Shown: in pieces, positions 28,907-38,157 of the stretch
Layout of the letters: each line of letters begins with the position of its first letter
Numbering within the stretch: position 1 is the stretch's first letter
Assembly: GCA_049451635.1 (NCBI GenBank)
Contig: JBMTVT010000001.1
Location: 1 to 64,000 of the forward strand
DNA from: JBMTVT01 sp049451635
Lineage (GTDB): Bacteria > Bacteroidota > Bacteroidia > Flavobacteriales > Flavobacteriaceae
Reading direction: 5' to 3'
Length of the DNA: 64,000 nt
Position numbers and translations under genes: made by a program
The notes under the pieces: generated by a model
What the model was told of the DNA's origin: nothing
The model's input: the letters and a program-made list of their open reading frames with translations, nothing else
The model's database searches: none

Positions 28907-30196
28907 ATGGCAAACACTGCTACTATAGAAATAAACGGACAGAAACACGAATTTCCACTAATTAAGGGAACGGAGGATGAAATTGCAATAGATATTTCTA
29001 AACTTAGAGGTACGACAAGAGGTGTAATTACTATTGATCCTGGTTATAAAAATACAGGTTCTTGCGAAAGCGCCATTACTTTTTTAGATGGAGAGAAGGG
29101 TATTTTAAGATATAGAGGATATGCTATTGAAGAACTTGCAGAAAAAGCAGATTTTTTAGAAGTTGCATATCTATTGATTTTTGGAGAATTGCCTACTAAA
29201 GAGCAAAATGAAAAATTTCACAAAGATATCAAAGCGCAGTCGGTTGTTGATGAGGATATTAAGAAAATTTTAGATGCATTTCCAAAATCTGCACATCCAA
29301 TGGGTGTTATATCATCATTGACAAGTGCGCTAACAGCATTCAATCCATCTTCGGTAAACGTTGATTCTGAAGAGGATATGTATAAATCAGTTGTTAGAAT
29401 TCTTGGAAAATTTCCTGTTCTAGTAGCTTGGACACTTCGTAAAAAGCAAGGTTTACCACTAGATTATGGTGATAATGAATTAGGTTATGTTGAAAACATT
29501 TTGAAAATGATGTTTAGGCAACCAAACGCTTGTTATGTACAAAGTAAAGTTTTAGTGGACGCTTTGGATAAATTATTAATTCTTCATGCGGATCACGAAC
29601 AAAATTGTTCCACATCAACTGTTAGAATCGTGGGATCTTCACATGCTGGTTTATTTGCATCTATTTCTGCTGGTATTTCTGCGCTATGGGGGCCTCTTCA
29701 TGGTGGCGCAAATCAAGCGGTTTTAGAAATGCTTGAGGCTATAAAAGCTGATGGTGGTGATACCAAAAAATATATGGCTAAAGCAAAAGATAAAAACGAT
29801 CCTTTCCGCTTAATGGGCTTTGGGCATAGAGTATATAAAAACTTTGACCCTCGAGCGAAAATTATAAAAAAAGCAGCTGATGAAGTTTTAGGTAATTTAG
29901 GAATTGAAGACCCTATTTTAGATATTGCCAAAGGGCTTGAAAAAGAAGCTTTAGAAGATAAATACTTTGTAGACAGAAAGTTGTATCCTAATGTCGACTT
30001 CTATTCAGGTATTATTTATAGAGGTATGGGTATTCCAACAGATATGTTTACCGTTATGTTTGCTTTAGGACGTTTGCCTGGTTGGATTGCACAATGGCGT
30101 GAAATGCGCTTACGTAAAGAGCCAATAGGAAGACCAAGGCAGATTTATATTGGTGAAACCGAACGAAAGTTTGTGCCTATCAACAAAAGAAAATAA
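28907..30196 (+). CDS. gltA: Citrate synthase
   Basis: A 429-residue TCA-cycle enzyme that condenses oxaloacetate with acetyl-CoA. The catalytic His regions are visible in HADHEQNCSTSTVRIVGSS, WGPLHGGANQAVLEML and GHRVYKNFDPRAK. The C-terminal RPRQIYIGETERKFVPI is typical of the hexameric, NADH-sensitive type II group. It stands alone between terminators; I found no perfect -7 box, only a TAATTTAG-like site near 28861. Confidence 0.97.
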   Translation: MANTATIEINGQKHEFPLIKGTEDEIAIDISKLRGTTRGVITIDPGYKNTGSCESAITFLDGEKGILRYRGYAIEELAEKADFLEVAYLLIFGELPTKEQNEKFHKDIKAQSVVDEDIKKILDAFPKSAHPMGVISSLTSALTAFNPSSVNVDSEEDMYKSVVRILGKFPVLVAWTLRKKQGLPLDYGDNELGYVENILKMMFRQPNACYVQSKVLVDALDKLLILHADHEQNCSTSTVRIVGSSHAGLFASISAGISALWGPLHGGANQAVLEMLEAIKADGGDTKKYMAKAKDKNDPFRLMGFGHRVYKNFDPRAKIIKKAADEVLGNLGIEDPILDIAKGLEKEALEDKYFVDRKLYPNVDFYSGIIYRGMGIPTDMFTVMFALGRLPGWIAQWREMRLRKEPIGRPRQIYIGETERKFVPINKRK

Positions 30197-30214
30197 TCTT
30201 TCAATAAAAAAATA

Positions 30215-30252
30215 AAAGAAGCTTCGCAAGTATTAACTTATGAAGCTTTTTT
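30215..30252 (+). terminator. Intrinsic terminator after gltA
   Basis: AAAGAAGCTTCGCAAGT (30215-30231) pairs with ACTTATGAAGCTTTTTT (30236-30252) with small mismatches. The 3' arm merges with the T-run just before the next start at 30264. Confidence 0.8.
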
Positions 30253-30263
30253 ATATTTAAGTC

Positions 30264-31178
30264 ATGTTAAAACTCAATATTAAAAACGAAACTTCAAGGC
30301 TACGTGCGGTAATTTTAGGGACGGCAAAAAGTAATGGGCCTATACCCAAAGTAGAAGACTGTTACGATCCCAAAAGTGTTGAGCATGTAATAGCTGGAAC
30401 ATATCCTAAAGAGGAAGACATGATTTTAGAATTGGAAGCTGTAGCCCAAGTGTTTAAGAAGTATAACGTTACGGTTTACAGGCCAGAGGTTATAAAAGAT
30501 TGTAATCAAATATTTTCACGGGATATTGCTTTTGTAATTGAAGATAAAATTATTCGTGCCAATATTCTACCAGGTAGGGAAGAAGAAATTGAGGCAGTAA
30601 GGTATGTTTGGAATCAAATAGACAGAAAAAATAGAATTATTTTACCAGACGAGTGTCATGTTGAAGGCGGTGATGTTATGCCTTGGAACGATTATATTTT
30701 TGTTGGAACATATTCTGGTGAAGATTATTCAAATTATATAACGGCACGAACCAATATGGATGCGGTTATAGCTATACAAGAGCTGTTCCCTCATAAAACT
30801 GTAAAATCTTTTGAGTTAAGAAAATCTAATACCAATGCCAAGGAAAACGCTTTGCATTTAGACTGTTGTTTTAACCCTATTGGAAAAGGAAAAGCCATAA
30901 TACATAAAAATGGATTTTTAATAGAAAAGGAATATGAGTGGTTGGTAAATTTTTTTGGTAAAGAAAACGTTTTTGAGATAACTAAAGATGAAATGTACGA
31001 AATGTACAGTAATGTATTTTCTATTTCAGAGGATGTTATCATATCAGAAAAGAATTTTACAAGGCTCAATATATGGTTGCGCGAGCAAGGGTTCACAGTT
31101 GAAGAAGTGCCTTATGCCGAAATAGGCAAACAAGAAGGCTTATTACGCTGCACCACTTTACCTTTAATAAGAGATTGA
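30264..31178 (+). CDS. Arginine deiminase/amidinotransferase-fold enzyme
   Basis: A 304-residue member of the guanidino-group-modifying superfamily. Visible catalytic positions are the acidic pair in CHVEGGDVMPW, the His in ALHLDCCFNPIG, and the nucleophile Cys near the C-terminus in GLLRCTTLPLIRD. The N-terminal RLRAVILGTAKSNG resembles the family's Rxx(L/I)G strand. It probably hydrolyses or transfers the amidino group of arginine or a relative. Flavobacteria usually carry it next to the CtlX-like gene, which follows 66 bases later. The exact substrate is not determined by these motifs. Confidence 0.75.
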   Translation: MLKLNIKNETSRLRAVILGTAKSNGPIPKVEDCYDPKSVEHVIAGTYPKEEDMILELEAVAQVFKKYNVTVYRPEVIKDCNQIFSRDIAFVIEDKIIRANILPGREEEIEAVRYVWNQIDRKNRIILPDECHVEGGDVMPWNDYIFVGTYSGEDYSNYITARTNMDAVIAIQELFPHKTVKSFELRKSNTNAKENALHLDCCFNPIGKGKAIIHKNGFLIEKEYEWLVNFFGKENVFEITKDEMYEMYSNVFSISEDVIISEKNFTRLNIWLREQGFTVEEVPYAEIGKQEGLLRCTTLPLIRD

Positions 31179-31215
31179 TTTTCGAAAAACTCAACAATTA
31201 TAGTTTTATTAATCC

Positions 31216-31223
31216 TACTTTTG
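31216..31223 (+). promoter_or_regulatory. -7 box before ctlX
   Basis: TACTTTTG matches TAnnTTTG 21 bases before the start at 31245. No -33 TTG at the right distance. Confidence 0.4.
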
Positions 31224-31244
31224 AATCATAAATTTTTAGAGTAG

Positions 31245-32177
31245 ATGCAACAAATCACAAACACTATTTTAATGGTTCGCCCTGTTCAATTTAGAATGAA
31301 TGAGCAAACGGCGGTCAATAATTATTTTCAGGAAGATATCGATAAAAAAAATATCGAAATTAATAGTCTTGCACAAAAAGAGTTTGACGAATTTGTTGAT
31401 AAGCTCAAGGCTGTTGGTATCAATGTCATAGTTGTAAACGATAAAATAGAAACAGATACGCCAGATTCCATTTTCCCTAATAACTGGGTGTCCTTTCATG
31501 AAAATGGTGATGTAGGTTTATATCCTATGTTTGCAAAAAACAGGCGTTTGGAGCGTAGAGAAGATATTCTAGAAACACTTGAGGAAAAAGGGTTTACTAT
31601 TAATAATATAGTAGATTATACTAGTGCTGAGGATGAAGGTGTTTTTTTAGAGGGTACAGGTAGTTTAATTCTAGACCGAGTAAACCGAAAAGCTTATTGT
31701 GCTTTATCGCCACGTGCCAATGAGGATTTGTTTATAGAATTTTGTGAAGACTTTGAATATACGCCCATTATTTTTACGGCAAACCAAACTGTAGAAGGAA
31801 AGCGTAAACCCATCTATCATACCAATGTGATGATGTGTTTAGGAGAAACATTTGCAGTTATTTGTTTGAGCAGTATTGATGATAAGAAGGAACGTAAAAA
31901 TGTTATCACTAGTTTGAAAGAAGATGGAAAAATTATTATTGACATAACTGAGGCACAAGTAAACCAATTTGCTGGAAATATGCTTCAAATTAAAGGGGCT
32001 AACAATACAAGTTATCTAGTAATGAGTCAATCGGCTTATAATGCATTAACAACAGAGCAAATAAAAATTTTGGAAAGGCATGCCTCATTATTATCAAGTA
32101 ACTTGAATACTATTGAAACATGCGGTGGCGGAAGTGCACGTTGTATGATGGCAGAAGTTTTTTTGCCTAAGGTGTAA
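31245..32177 (+). CDS. ctlX: Citrulline hydrolase-like amidinotransferase-fold protein (CtlX family)
   Basis: A 310-residue protein starting QQITNTILMVRPVQFRMNEQT, with DSIFPNNWVSFH, a His in PIYHTNVMMCLG and the nucleophile Cys in GGGSARCMMAEVFLP. These fit the family named after the Francisella citrulline utilisation enzyme CtlX. The neighbour at 30264 belongs to the same superfamily, so the two may work in sequence, for example arginine to citrulline to ornithine. That pathway link is inference. It ends 2 bases from the oppositely oriented broken kinase gene. Confidence 0.8.
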   Translation: MQQITNTILMVRPVQFRMNEQTAVNNYFQEDIDKKNIEINSLAQKEFDEFVDKLKAVGINVIVVNDKIETDTPDSIFPNNWVSFHENGDVGLYPMFAKNRRLERREDILETLEEKGFTINNIVDYTSAEDEGVFLEGTGSLILDRVNRKAYCALSPRANEDLFIEFCEDFEYTPIIFTANQTVEGKRKPIYHTNVMMCLGETFAVICLSSIDDKKERKNVITSLKEDGKIIIDITEAQVNQFAGNMLQIKGANNTSYLVMSQSAYNALTTEQIKILERHASLLSSNLNTIETCGGGSARCMMAEVFLPKV

Positions 32178-32179
32178 TT

Positions 32180-34253
32180 TTATGATGACTTAGATTTTGG
32201 TAATTGTACATAAAACGTACTGCCAACACCTAGGGTGCTTTCAACCCAAATTTTACCATTGTTCAATTCTACCAGTTCCTTGCAAATTGATAGTCCTAAA
32301 CCAGTACCTTTCTCATTATCGGTACCCATAGTAGTAAAAGAATTATTTTTAAACAACTTCTCTATATTCTGTTTTGAGATACCAACTCCAGTATCGGCTA
32401 TACTAACAATACAACTCCCGTTGCTAATATGGTTAGATATAGTAATAGTGTCGCCACTTTTACAAAATTTAAGTGCATTGGCTAATAGGTTTTGGATAAC
32501 AATTTCAAACATACTTCTATCAGCATAAGTAAAATCTCTAAGTGAATGGTCTATTAAAGTGATGCCTTTATTCTCCATTCTCTGTTCTATAAGTTTAATT
32601 TTATCTTCAAAAACTTCCTGAATATCAAACAAAGTGGGCTTAGGATCAAGCGATTGCATTTGGGATTTAGACCAATTGAGTAAATTGAATAACAACAACG
32701 AAGCATTATTGGCATTTTCACTAAGTTCTGGAATAAGATTATCAAATTCTTCTCTTGACAAAGAACCATCTTTGAGCAAATCTATAAAGCCATTAATAGA
32801 GGAAAGAGAGTCTTTTAAATCGTGTGAAACAATAGAGAATAATTTATCTTTTACGTTATTTACATTTTCAAGGTGCTTAGTTTGCTCTAAAAATGCTCCG
32901 TTTTGTAATTCAATTTTTATGTTCTTCTCTTCTAATTCTTTAGCATATTTTACGTTGCTGTTTCTTTTTAAATAAATTAAAATTAAAAAAGTAGATACTA
33001 TGGCCAATGCAGCCAATAAACCATAAAAAAATAATTTAAGTTTATTGTACTTTTCATCAAACTCTGTTGTTGAGTTAACGTTTGTTATAATTTGGGCAGA
33101 GTTATCCAAAATTTGCTGTTTGTCAAAATTAGGATCTAAATCAAGCGGAATAGGTTCTACGGATACAGATCGTTCAATAAAATCATTTCTTTTTAAACTA
33201 TCGTTAAGTTCATAATACTCACGTTGCCATTCAAAAGCTCTATCAAATTTTTTTATGATAGAGTCAAGTGTTTTCATGAGTTTGTAATGCTTTAACAACT
33301 CTGTTTTGTTATTAAGGTTTTTAGCTAATTCAACCGGCCTGTAAAAGTTGTTTTTCGGCCAAAACCAATCTGTTTTGTTGAATATTTAAATCTCAAAGAT
33401 TATTTAATGTAACTAGTAGGGCTGAATTATTATTACTGCGAACACTAATATTATAGCCTTTTACCAAATAGTTTGAGGCTTTGTCATAATCATGGAACTT
33501 TAGGTATTCACCACCTAATTTTGGGTAAATATGGCCACTTATGGAATCGTTTTGTGACTTGCTGCCATTTAAGACTTTCTCATAATATTCTATGGCTTTT
33601 CGGTGTTCTTTCTTTTCCGAAAATAATTCAGCTAATCTGTTGTAAGATTCATTAATGCGTTTAGTGTCATTTAATTGCTCTTGTATTTCAGCAGCTTTTG
33701 AATAAAACTCAATAGCTTTATCGCTAGCATTCACATTATAATAAGCCTCGGCTAAGTTACTGTAGGCCAAATTAAGCTCGTTTATTAAATTTCTTTTCTC
33801 TAACTCCTTAATTGCTGCTAGCGAAAATTGTAGTCCTCTGGCATAGTTGCCTCGCTTAATTTCTATTAACCCTATGCTGTTATTTACTTTAGCAATGTTT
33901 AAAGTGTCACTAAGTTCGTTAAATAATGATTTAGATTTATTATAGCCACTAATAGCATTAATATAGTCTCCTTTTTGAGCGTAAATTAATGATTTATAAT
34001 AAGTTATTCCCGCAATGCCCTTTTGATAGTTTAGGGTATTTGAAAGCTTTTCACTTTTAATTATGTACTTAAGAGCCCTATCATATTCGTTTGCGTCATA
34101 AAGTGATTTGATAAGTTTTAATGAGGTTTCAATTTTTAAGGAATCTTGTTTTTGAAAAGTTAATTCTAAAGCAAGAATATCTATATCATTGGCTTGCGAA
34201 AACCCCATGAATATAGATAAGTTCAATACTGCAAAAATAATTATTTTCCTCAT
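32180..34253 (-). pseudogene. TPR-containing sensor histidine kinase, broken by a stop and a frameshift
   Basis: The gene begins at 34253 (MRKIIIFAVLNLSIFMGFSQ, a signal peptide) and encodes TPR repeats to an in-frame TGA at 33393-33395. Past it the same frame keeps reading TPR-like sequence (DLNIQQNRLVLAEKQLLQA) until a one-base insertion at about 33334-33339 shifts it. The next frame then runs VELAKNLNNKTELLKHYKL and on to 32180. The 3' part holds one membrane helix (about LKLFFYGLLAALAIVSTFLI), a coiled coil, the phospho-acceptor His in FSIVSHDLKDSL, the N box NLLANALKF and the G boxes DTGVGIS and GTGLGLSI. The intact gene would encode about 690 residues. No response regulator is adjacent. 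Confidence 0.8.
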
Positions 34254-34716
34254 AAAAACATTTAAATCACAACGGTTTGTAAAGCATGTGTGCAAGACTT
34301 CTTAAATTTGAGGGAAAATAAGAATGCTTTACTTTGTTGTAATTAGTTTGTTAGTTTTTAATTTTTCCAATTAAATGGATACATTAATAGCTTTACCACA
34401 CAAAAGTTGGAAAAAGCGCTATTATAATCTAATTTCTGCGTTTTAATACCAATAAATTAGACGAAACGACATTGAAAAAAAGCCCAAAAACTTACGAATA
34501 GACGAACTGCAAAAATCATAGAAAAAGAGTAACTTTATCGACGAAATGCACTTTGTTATTATTATTGTTTTTGCTGCTTAACCTGTTATTTTTTTAGTTT
34601 TTTAATGAATAAATTCGAGCCTTTTTCAATCTAAAAGATCAACCTTTTTAAAATCAAAAATAGCCATACTACTTTAATAAAAGTTTTATCTTTGCTCACC
34701 TAAAAAACAATTATTA
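34254..34716. other. Intergenic region with no recognised gene
   Basis: 463 AT-rich bases between the divergent kinase and argS genes. A six-frame look shows only short, stop-rich frames. A -7 box for argS is at its right end; no repeat, hairpin or leader peptide was convincing. Confidence 0.6.
34687..34694 (+). promoter_or_regulatory. -7 box of the argS promoter
   Basis: TATCTTTG matches TAnnTTTG 22 bases before the argS start. A TTG -33 element is not visible at the usual spacing. Confidence 0.5.
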
Positions 34717-36501
34717 ATGAGTCTTCAACAATCTTTATCAAACCAAGTAAAACAAGCTGTAAAAGCTAATTATGGTGTTGTATTGGAAACGGTTGAATTT
34801 CAAGCTACAAGAAAAGAGTTTACAGGAGATATTACCATAGTAATTTTTCCAATGTTGCGTTTCATTAAAGGCAATCCTGTGCAAATTGGTGAAAATATTG
34901 GCAATTATTTGGTTGATAACATCCAAGACGTCAAGGCGTTTAATGTTTTGAAAGGGTTTTTAAATATTGAAATAAGCGATTCGTATTATCTTAATTTCTT
35001 TAATTCTATTAAGGATGATAAAACCTATGGTTTTGAGTTGCCCAAAGTAGGTGATAAAGCCATAATGGTAGAATATTCTTCACCTAACACCAACAAACCT
35101 CTGCATCTAGGGCATATTCGAAATAATCTTTTAGGCTATAGTGTTGCTGAAATTTTAAAAGCTTCGGGCAAAAAAGTTTACAAAACCCAAATTATAAACG
35201 ATAGAGGTATTCACATTTGTAAAAGTATGCTGGCTTGGAAACTTTATGGAAATGGCGAAACACCAGAAAGTACAGGGTTAAAAGGTGATAAGTTAGTTGG
35301 TAATTACTACGTAAAGTTCGACCAAGAATATAAAAAAGACATAGCTAGTTTAATTTCTGAAGGACAAACTGAGGAAGAAGCGAAAAGAAATGCACCAATT
35401 TTAATTGAAGCGCAACAAATGCTTCAAAAATGGGAAGCAGGCGATGAAGAAACCGTAGCCCTTTGGGAGATGATGAATGGTTGGGTTTACAAAGGATTTA
35501 ACGAAACCTATAAAAATTTGGGGGTCGATTTTGATACGCTTTATTATGAAAGTAACACCTATTTATTGGGAAAAGAATTTGTTACCCAAGGACTTAAAAC
35601 GGGTGTATTTTATAAAAAAGAAGATGGCTCGGTTTGGTGCGATTTAACCGAAGATGGATTGGATGAAAAAATAGTACAGCGAAGTGATGGTACTGCGGTT
35701 TACATGACGCAGGATATTGGTACTGCAATTCAACGTGTGAAAGATTTTCCAGATGTTGGCGGGATGGTTTATACCGTTGGTAATGAGCAAGATTACCATT
35801 TTCAAGTGTTATTTTTAATACTTAAAAAATTAGGGTTCGATTGGGCTAAAAACCTATATCATTTAAGTTATGGCATGGTAGATTTACCTTCGGGAAAAAT
35901 GAAGAGTAGGGAAGGAATCGTAGTGGATGCCGATGATTTAATTGCAGACATGGCAAATACTGCCGAAGAAATCTCAGAAGAATTGGGGAAGCTAGATGGT
36001 TACTCAAAAGAAGAAAAGCAGGAACTTTATAAAACCATAGGTTTAGGTGCTTTAAAATATTACATCTTAAAGGTAGATCCTAAAAAACGTATTTTGTTTG
36101 ACCCAAAAGAATCTATTGATTTTCAAGGAAATACAGGTCCTTTTATACAATATACCTATGCTAGAATTCAAGCGATTTTACGAAAAACAGATTTAGTTAC
36201 TGTTTCTTCCAAAAATATTACTGAAATGTCTCTACATCCAAAGGAAAAAGAATTGATAAAACAAATTCAATTGTTTCCAGAAGTGGTTCAAAATGCAGCT
36301 GAAAACCACAGTCCTGCATTAATAGCTAATTATACCTTTGATTTGGTAAAAGAGTTTAATTCCTTTTATCAAAATGTCTCTATTTTGGGAGCAGATAATG
36401 AGGATGACATTACCTTTAGAGTACAACTTTCAAACATGGTAGCGAATACCATCAAAAATAGTTTTAGCTTATTGGGAATTAAAGTTCCTGAGAGGATGTA
36501 A
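34717..36501 (+). CDS. argS: Arginyl-tRNA synthetase
   Basis: A 594-residue class I synthetase. An N-terminal Add-1 domain (residues 1-90) precedes the catalytic domain with VEYSSPNTNKPLHLGHIRNN (HIGH motif) and the KMSKS-like GKMKSREG. The C-terminal DALR domain contains FQGNTGPFIQYTYARIQAIL. Normal length. It is a single gene, followed in 9 bases by the opposite-strand DUF1501 gene. Confidence 0.97.
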   Translation: MSLQQSLSNQVKQAVKANYGVVLETVEFQATRKEFTGDITIVIFPMLRFIKGNPVQIGENIGNYLVDNIQDVKAFNVLKGFLNIEISDSYYLNFFNSIKDDKTYGFELPKVGDKAIMVEYSSPNTNKPLHLGHIRNNLLGYSVAEILKASGKKVYKTQIINDRGIHICKSMLAWKLYGNGETPESTGLKGDKLVGNYYVKFDQEYKKDIASLISEGQTEEEAKRNAPILIEAQQMLQKWEAGDEETVALWEMMNGWVYKGFNETYKNLGVDFDTLYYESNTYLLGKEFVTQGLKTGVFYKKEDGSVWCDLTEDGLDEKIVQRSDGTAVYMTQDIGTAIQRVKDFPDVGGMVYTVGNEQDYHFQVLFLILKKLGFDWAKNLYHLSYGMVDLPSGKMKSREGIVVDADDLIADMANTAEEISEELGKLDGYSKEEKQELYKTIGLGALKYYILKVDPKKRILFDPKESIDFQGNTGPFIQYTYARIQAILRKTDLVTVSSKNITEMSLHPKEKELIKQIQLFPEVVQNAAENHSPALIANYTFDLVKEFNSFYQNVSILGADNEDDITFRVQLSNMVANTIKNSFSLLGIKVPERM

Positions 36502-36510
36502 TTGAATTAC

Positions 36511-38145
36511 TTAAATTTTAATCACTTTGTGAATTTCATTTTTATTTGGAGTGTCAATTTGAAAAATATATAATCCGCTAGAAAGGCGTTTTAAATTAAG
36601 CTCTAATTTTCCATCTTTTAGATTTTCAGTTTTATCAATCAACATGACTCCAGATGAATTGAACAGTCTATAAGAAATGGAGTTAGTATTCTCTATAGCG
36701 GTTGACAAGGTAATTAAATCAATAAAAGGATTGGGGTGGATTCCCCATTTTTTAGATTCTTCTTCTGGGTTTTCACCAAAAAGATTAGTACAATTTGTTG
36801 CTATAGAATACTCATCTTTCAAAATCTCACCAATTTTTAAATTATTAAAACTATCGTTTATTGTATGGTTAAAAAAAGTCGCGTCAATAATGGTATCATC
36901 GGCTCCTAAAAAGTCTTGTAATAAAGTGGCAAAGGTTTGTCGGTAATCGTATTGAACAGTTTGGATTTGAAAATTATTATTATTTGTAGCTTCAGTTAAA
37001 TCAGGATTAGTGCCAGAAACGCCACCAGCTACAGGTTTTCCAAAAACAAACATGGGAGCAATTTCTCCATGATCTGTTCCCAAACTACCATTTTCTTTAG
37101 CTTTTCTGCCAAATTCGGAAAACGTTAAACCAACAACATCTTCGTCTAAATTCTGACTCTTTAAATCAGCCATAAATGCTTTTATAGCTTCAGATAGTTC
37201 TGTTAATAATTCATGGTGCCTTCCCGTTACATCTCCAATGCCTTGTACTTGTGCGTTATGGGTATCAAAACCAGAAATACGAACCATGAATACTTTAGAT
37301 CTTAAATCACCACTAATTAATCTTGCGACTGTTTTTAGTTGATTTGATAAGTCAGAATCTGGATAGCTTACATCATTTTTGCCTCCATTAAATGCCGTGG
37401 AAATGGCGTTGGCATATGTGTTTGATAAAGCATCTGTATTATTTATAAATTGTAATTGTTTACCATAATCTGAGTTGGGTATATTAGCTGGAGGTACACC
37501 TCCTAAACCATTTAAAACTGAATAAAAACCGGCAGGGTCTTGCCCAGTTATATTTAATGATAATCCGTGGGCTTCCTCAGCATGAAAGCCTAATGAAGTT
37601 TTGTTAGAACCTATTTCTACAGCTAAAGGAAAAGTTTCCAATAATAAATCGGCATAGTATAGTTCCATAAACCGTCCTATCCACCCGGTATCTGATCCAT
37701 TTAACAAACTATTTCCATCGTTTCCTGTTAAATATAAATCGGTAGATTTAAAGTGGCTTTTATTTTGCGATGGATACCCCACCGATTGTATGATTCTAAA
37801 AACACCTTCATCATATAAAGATTTAAAACCAATTAATGCAGGGTTTAAACCTAATTGTTGGTTGTCAGGTAAAGAAGCATCAAGTGTAATATATTTATTT
37901 ACTCCTGTTTCTGGAACTTTTATTGTTGGTCTTAAATTGCTATAAGTATCATATTGATTTAGCGGTATAATAGTGTTTAAACCATCGTTGGCACCAGCTA
38001 AATTTATGAGTATTAATTTTCTGTTGGAAATATCTGGACAGTTAGCAAAGGGTAAAAATGATTTTAAGGCTGCCTGTAATTCAAAAGGGGTAAGAGCAAC
38101 TGCAGAAGCAGCAGACGATAATTTAATAAATTGTCTCCTTCTCAT
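36511..38145 (-). CDS. DUF1501 protein with twin-arginine start and type IX sorting tail
   Basis: The 544-residue protein begins MRRRQFIKLSSAASAVALTP, which resembles a Tat signal, followed by the DUF1501 core (LILINLAGANDGLNTIIPLN, MVRISGFDTHNAQV, LTFSEFGRKAKENGSLGTDHG). The last 75 residues (WGIHPNPFIDLI... to IHKVIKI) form a type IX secretion C-terminal sorting domain. So it is probably exported folded and then taken across the outer membrane. DUF1501 belongs to the alkaline-phosphatase/sulfatase-like fold, but its activity is unknown. It is 12 bases after the DUF1800 gene, a partnership seen widely in Bacteroidota and Planctomycetota. Confidence 0.88.
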   Translation of the reverse strand: MRRRQFIKLSSAASAVALTPFELQAALKSFLPFANCPDISNRKLILINLAGANDGLNTIIPLNQYDTYSNLRPTIKVPETGVNKYITLDASLPDNQQLGLNPALIGFKSLYDEGVFRIIQSVGYPSQNKSHFKSTDLYLTGNDGNSLLNGSDTGWIGRFMELYYADLLLETFPLAVEIGSNKTSLGFHAEEAHGLSLNITGQDPAGFYSVLNGLGGVPPANIPNSDYGKQLQFINNTDALSNTYANAISTAFNGGKNDVSYPDSDLSNQLKTVARLISGDLRSKVFMVRISGFDTHNAQVQGIGDVTGRHHELLTELSEAIKAFMADLKSQNLDEDVVGLTFSEFGRKAKENGSLGTDHGEIAPMFVFGKPVAGGVSGTNPDLTEATNNNNFQIQTVQYDYRQTFATLLQDFLGADDTIIDATFFNHTINDSFNNLKIGEILKDEYSIATNCTNLFGENPEEESKKWGIHPNPFIDLITLSTAIENTNSISYRLFNSSGVMLIDKTENLKDGKLELNLKRLSSGLYIFQIDTPNKNEIHKVIKI

Positions 38146-38157
38146 AACTAAGGTTAT

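Noticed and set aside
33393..34295. A separate TPR-protein gene beside a separate kinase gene
   Set aside because: The protein sequence continues across both lesions, so one broken gene is the better reading; its start is at 34253, not 34295.
34254..34716. Leader peptide or attenuator before argS
   Set aside because: No Arg-rich short frame and no terminator hairpin were found.
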